NCBI GenBank assembly: GCA_024275145.1
Contig: JAJRZR010000025.1
Span: forward strand, 1-60,884
DNA length: 60,884 nucleotides
Reading direction: 5' to 3'
From: Deltaproteobacteria bacterium
GTDB lineage: Bacteria > Desulfobacterota > Dissulfuribacteria > Dissulfuribacterales > QOAL01
This document shows, one piece after another, positions 57,326 to 60,884 of this stretch. The position numbers and the translations under genes were made by a program. Position 1 is the stretch's first letter; each line of letters starts with the position of its first letter. The notes below the pieces were generated by a model. It made no database searches. It saw only the letters and a program-made list of their open reading frames with translations, and was not told the DNA's origin.

Positions 57326-58435
57326 GTGTTCAAGGAAAACGGAGGGTTGTCAAGCAACAGGGCACACTGCAAAGCTAGAATCCTGATGCTCATGTCTTTT
57401 TCGGCACTTGTGATGCTCATGGTCTTTCCTTGCATAGTGCGTGGGGAAGGGCACACGGTTAGCCTGGTCAGGAAGATCAGCAGGGGTGTTGTTGCTGTCA
57501 ACAGTCTGCCCACATCGTCAAAGGACCTGTTTTCACCGGTTCCCCATAAAGGGATTGGCTCGGGATTCATAATCGATAAGGCAGGGCATGTCCTTACGAC
57601 CGTGGATGCCCTTGTAGATCTTTATTCCATTGAGGTGACATTGGCTGACGGTGTGAGATGGCCTGCCAGCTTGAAGGGTATGGATGAAAAGACCGGGCTT
57701 GCGGTCATAGAGATCCAGTCTCCCCCGGATGTCTTGGCCAGGCTTAGGCCCCTTGAGTTCGATACGAAAAGGCCGCCTGCAACGGGTCAGGACGCCGTAG
57801 CTTTGGGCAGAACGATCCTGGCGCGACCGATAGCAATCAAGGGGATAATAAGCGCGGTTGATCGTTCGGTAGCAACTTCCAGAGGCAGGATAATGGGTGG
57901 AATTCTTCAGACCTCCTTCGTTATTGCCTCAGGCCTCAATGGGGCCCCGTTGTTTGATCTTTCCGGTAAGGTCATAGGGGTATGTACACGCATGTTTACT
58001 CCTTCCCCTATGGTTTCCGGGGCGGGGTTTGCCATTCCAGCAGGGATAGCCAGGTGGGTAAGTGCCCAGCTCATAGAGAATGGGGAGGTGGAAAGGGCCT
58101 GGCTGGGTATCGGGCTTCAGGCAGTTGGACCTGCCTTGCAAAACCTCCTGGATCTTCCGGTTACCAAGGGTGCAATGGTGACGAAAGTAGCCCCTGGTGG
58201 CCCTGCCTATAAGGCGGGGCTGCGTGCAGGTAACAAGAGCGTCCGCGTGGGTAACAGGATACTCCGGGTGGGCGGAGATATCATAGTGGCAATAAACGGT
58301 GCTCCGGTGGCCTCCGAGGCCGACGTATTAAAGATATTGAGGCACAAGAAGCCGGGGGATGAACTCCTTGTCTCTATATACAGGGGTAATCGGCTTAGGC
58401 GGGTGAGGATCAAACTGGAGAGGCAGAAGGATTGA
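57326..58435 (+). CDS. Secreted HtrA-like protein without catalytic triad, one PDZ domain
   Basis: Protein of 369 aa, GTG start with GGAGG six nt upstream. An N-terminal signal segment (about 18-40) is followed by a trypsin-like domain (about 45-255) and a PDZ domain (about 265-365, AWLGIGLQAVG to RRVRIKLERQ). Aligned by eye with DegS, all three catalytic residues are replaced. The His site (TNKHV) is TVDAL, the Asp site (LTDLAV) is KTGLAV, and the Ser site (GNSGGAL) is GLNGAPL. The fold landmarks GSGFIIDKAG and GFAIPAGIA remain. It is therefore a probable binding or scaffold protein, not a protease. A convergent gene follows. Confidence 0.85.
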   Translation: MFKENGGLSSNRAHCKARILMLMSFSALVMLMVFPCIVRGEGHTVSLVRKISRGVVAVNSLPTSSKDLFSPVPHKGIGSGFIIDKAGHVLTTVDALVDLYSIEVTLADGVRWPASLKGMDEKTGLAVIEIQSPPDVLARLRPLEFDTKRPPATGQDAVALGRTILARPIAIKGIISAVDRSVATSRGRIMGGILQTSFVIASGLNGAPLFDLSGKVIGVCTRMFTPSPMVSGAGFAIPAGIARWVSAQLIENGEVERAWLGIGLQAVGPALQNLLDLPVTKGAMVTKVAPGGPAYKAGLRAGNKSVRVGNRILRVGGDIIVAINGAPVASEADVLKILRHKKPGDELLVSIYRGNRLRRVRIKLERQKD

Positions 58436-58448
58436 CTTGTGCCCCTCA

Positions 58449-59972
58449 TCAGTACCATTGCCAGATCGGTCCTTGTCGATCCTGATTCGTGGATGTCTGC
58501 GACGCACTTTCCCTCCCAGGCCCCATGACGCCGTACCCAGAAGGGGTTGCATGCTTCGAGCCTGAAACCGTAGTGCCTGGTGATTCAACCGGTTTCTTGC
58601 TGGACGGCCGTCTTAACCAGCTGAACCAGCCTCCCTTGCCAGCCGTCTGCCTTGAAGCTGGAATAGCTTTTGCCGGGGTTGGTTGGTGTTGGTTCCCGGA
58701 CAGTGTGACGCTGTTCGTCGTGGAGGCGGGAGCCAGCGCTCCTGTGGTATCTGAATCGATATCTACTGGTGGTGGGAAGGGCAGTTCCCGCCTTGAGGTT
58801 ACAATGATGGTCTTTTGCCTCTCTGATTTCGCACGCTTTTCCCATGGTGCCTTCAACCAGCCAAGCCATCCCCTTCTTTCCTGTTTATGCATTTCCTGTA
58901 CAGGGGTTATTACCGGTGTCCGGGGCACACCAGCCTTGCCCCCGCCTTTTACTTCCTGCTCCCCCGGTGGATAATCTGGTGTCCAGGTGTCTTCTTCACC
59001 ATTCTCCTGATTCTCTGCAGCCTTTGATCCTGGGGCAACCTTTGCGTGCGATTCTTCGATCTCCGGTGGATAATCTGGTGTCCATTCACCCTCGTCAATA
59101 CTTTTGGCTGTGTGATCGTGTCCTGTAGTAATTGTTTCATGCTGGCCATGGTTGGTGGTAACGGGCCTTCCGGGAGGTTGGGCTTGGGCGGATTTCGTCG
59201 GTTCTCCCACAGGAGTGGTACCCGGTACCTTTATAGGCTCCCGCAGGAGCTTGTCCGGATGGATCTTGGCCAGAAGGAGATCCCCTGTTTCAGGAAGTCC
59301 TTCCTGATGTACGGTACCTTGATTGGAACCTGCTTCATCCAGGCCGTGGGCTGAGGTTCCGGTATTGAGAGGGTTGGTTACGTATGTCTGGATCTTGTCA
59401 GCCAGTTGCCGCGAGATATCCTGTATCTTCAAGGCAAGCTCATTCTTGGACGCTGCCTTGATATCCCGGCTTAACAAGGGGGTGATCGTTCCCCTCTTGA
59501 ATAGGCCAATATCTACGGCCAGCCCCTTTGGCGAGGCCTTGATCGTACCCTTGATCGTGAACTCAGTGTTGGGTCCAGGGGCCGCGGATTTTTTTGCGCC
59601 CTCGTTTCTGAAATATGCAGGATCCATGATCGGTATACCAAGGGAGGCCAGATCACCGGACAATATTTCTTCCACGGCGTTGCCAAGGTAGGATTGTGAA
59701 GGGGGTTCCGTGTCGAATGGAAGTACGGCCACATTGGCCTTGATCCCAATGGATTGCGCGTTTGCGGGAATCTGTGAGTGGGCCATGGACAGGACGATCC
59801 CCAGGATGACAACGGTTGCGAGGCCTTTCAATGGCGGTTTTTTAGGGCCTGTTCCACCGTTACCTGTCAAAAGATGGAATGATTGCCAGCCAAGGGCCTC
59901 GATTACATGCTGGAAGTGGTCTGCCAGACCCTTGAGGCCCGAAAGCGGATACCTGTTTTCGTTGAGAAACAT
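58449..59972 (-). CDS. Membrane protein with TolB-N-like domain and peptide repeats, unknown
   Basis: Protein of 507 aa, not recognised as a whole. One hydrophobic segment (about 53-70) may be an anchor or signal. The region about 75-200 (NVAVLPFDTEPPSQSYLGNA, then FTIKGTIKASPKGLAVDIGL) resembles the N-terminal fold of TolB/FlgO-like proteins. The rest is low-complexity and Pro/Thr/Ser-rich, with two imperfect copies of WTPDYPP and two of a GW-x2-WL-x(1-2)-P unit (GWLGWLKAPW, GWFSWLRRPS). The start abuts the stop of the sigma54 activator gene, with GAGG upstream. Confidence 0.6.
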   Translation of the reverse strand: MFLNENRYPLSGLKGLADHFQHVIEALGWQSFHLLTGNGGTGPKKPPLKGLATVVILGIVLSMAHSQIPANAQSIGIKANVAVLPFDTEPPSQSYLGNAVEEILSGDLASLGIPIMDPAYFRNEGAKKSAAPGPNTEFTIKGTIKASPKGLAVDIGLFKRGTITPLLSRDIKAASKNELALKIQDISRQLADKIQTYVTNPLNTGTSAHGLDEAGSNQGTVHQEGLPETGDLLLAKIHPDKLLREPIKVPGTTPVGEPTKSAQAQPPGRPVTTNHGQHETITTGHDHTAKSIDEGEWTPDYPPEIEESHAKVAPGSKAAENQENGEEDTWTPDYPPGEQEVKGGGKAGVPRTPVITPVQEMHKQERRGWLGWLKAPWEKRAKSERQKTIIVTSRRELPFPPPVDIDSDTTGALAPASTTNSVTLSGNQHQPTPAKAIPASRQTAGKGGWFSWLRRPSSKKPVESPGTTVSGSKHATPSGYGVMGPGRESASQTSTNQDRQGPIWQWY

Positions 59973-60884
59973 CTAACCTGCCTCTACCTTTGCCGTCTTT
60001 TTTCCCTTCTTTGGGGCCTTTGCCTTTGGCAGCATCAATTTTTGTTTTTTCATTTTTTCAATCAATGTGGTCCTGTTCATATGGAGCAGTTTCGCGGCCC
60101 TGTTTTTTACCCAGCCTGTTTTGTCAAGCGCTTGAATTATAATGGATTTTTCAAATTCTTCTACTGCTGCACTCAATGAAAAGCCTTCCGGGGGGATCAG
60201 CGGGGCAGGAGGAATATGGACAGGCGCCGATTTATGCCCCACCTCTTTGAGGATCATTTCCGGCAGGTCCTTTACGGATATCATCGGTCCGTTTGCTAGG
60301 ATGACCAGACGTTCTATGATGTTTTCGAGTTCCCTTACATTTCCAGGCCACCTGTATCTTACCAGGCAGTCCATGGCCTCGTCATCAATCCCCTGGATGA
60401 AGCTCCTCTTTCCAATACAAAATTGCTTCAAGAAGTGCTTGACCAGAAGGGGGATGTCGGATTTCCGTTCCCGGAGTGGTGGCACATGCACTGGTATCAC
60501 GTTTAACCGGTAGAACAGATCCTCCCTGAAGCGGCCTTTGGCCACCGCATCCTGTAGATCTATGTTGGTAGCGGCGATTACCCTTATGTCCACCTTTATG
60601 GTCTTTATTCCCCCGACCCTCTCGAATTGCCTTTCTTGCAGGACCCTGAGCAGCTTAACCTGAAGGGATGGGCTCATTTCCCCTATTTCGTCCAGGAATA
60701 TCGTTCCCTTGTTTGCCAGTTCGAACCGGCCTATCCTCGTGCGGATTGCATGGGTAAAGGCACCCTTTTCGTGACCAAAGAGCTCGCTCTCAAGGAGTTC
60801 CGCAGGGATAGCGGCACAATTGACCGGGATAAACGGACGCTCGGCCCTTCCGCTGGCGAAGTGTATGGCATGGGCGATCAGTTC
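59973..60884 (-). CDS. Sigma54-dependent activator, FleQ-like (5' part beyond window)
   Basis: The last 303 residues are visible; the gene continues past the right edge. The AAA+ domain shows [19 protein letters not shown], then GAFTHA (60748-60765) in place of [16 protein letters not shown] (Walker B) and [21 protein letters not shown] Fis-type helix-turn-helix ([19 protein letters not shown]) is followed by a Lys-rich tail. The context [11 protein letters not shown] resembles FleQ-type flagellar regulators (inference). It is directly followed by the TolB-like gene. Confidence 0.85.
   Translation of the reverse strand, partial: ELIAHAIHFASGRAERPFIPVNCAAIPAELLESELFGHEKGAFTHAIRTRIGRFELANKGTIFLDEIGEMSPSLQVKLLRVLQERQFERVGGIKTIKVDIRVIAATNIDLQDAVAKGRFREDLFYRLNVIPVHVPPLRERKSDIPLLVKHFLKQFCIGKRSFIQGIDDEAMDCLVRYRWPGNVRELENIIERLVILANGPMISVKDLPEMILKEVGHKSAPVHIPPAPLIPPEGFSLSAAVEEFEKSIIIQALDKTGWVKNRAAKLLHMNRTTLIEKMKKQKLMLPKAKAPKKGKKTAKVEAG

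Overview
The window looks like chromosomal DNA of a free-living Gram-negative bacterium, most likely a member of the Desulfobacterota (former Deltaproteobacteria). This is an inference from several features: three sigma54 (enhancer-dependent) response regulators or activators, an NtrYX pair followed by a DUF4390 gene, a seven-haem c-type cytochrome, a Cys-rich GAF hybrid kinase, an A/V-type ATPase instead of an F-type one, and a moderate GC content with house-keeping genes scattered in short operons. No phage, insertion sequence, CRISPR array or defence locus was found. The right edge cuts a gene in two.

Layout. 1-4.75 kb: a metal/envelope-stress module with a Spy/ZraP-like periplasmic protein, a small His/Cys-rich secreted protein and the ZraS/ZraR-type kinase and sigma54 regulator. 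A near-consensus sigma54 promoter precedes the two secreted proteins. 4.8-12 kb: Smr-domain protein, thymidylate kinase, an M20 peptidase, Lon protease and a divergent ATP-type PEP carboxykinase. 12-13 kb is a gene-free stretch with interspersed repeats. 13-19.6 kb: L,D-transpeptidase, alanine-zipper lipoprotein, PlsY, NtrX/NtrY and DUF4390. 19.7-20.2 kb: a gene-free stretch with a very good candidate small RNA gene. 20.2-26 kb: MltA, malate dehydrogenase, an M48 lipoprotein protease and a hybrid histidine kinase. 26-31 kb: alanine racemase, TatB, TatC, an M3-like peptidase and an M28 peptidase. 31.4-37.6 kb: RadC, TadA, two tRNA-Ser genes, SRP RNA, DnaX, YbaB, RecR and HisD. 38-44.4 kb: EF-hand protein, multihaem cytochrome, SurA-like protein, lipoprotein, CGGC protein, phosphoribosyltransferase and Usp. 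44.4-53.2 kb: a complete nine-gene A/V-ATPase operon on the minus strand. 53.2-57.2 kb: ClC-CBS transporter, NagZ and UppP. 57.3-60.9 kb: a catalytically dead HtrA-like PDZ protein, an unrecognised TolB-N-like membrane protein with peptide repeats, and the 3' part of a FleQ-like sigma54 activator.

How the genes fit together. Many genes serve the cell envelope: peptidoglycan precursor and recycling enzymes (Alr, UppP, NagZ, MltA, L,D-transpeptidase), phospholipid synthesis (PlsY), Tat export, and periplasmic quality control (SurA-like, M48, HtrA-like, ZraP-like). DnaX, YbaB and RecR form the usual replication/repair cluster, preceded by the SRP RNA. The A/V-ATPase is likely the ion-coupled ATPase encoded here. 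Two families of degenerate intergenic repeats (one about 160 nt, one about 70-100 nt) and the candidate C-rich-loop small RNA are the least explained parts of the window.
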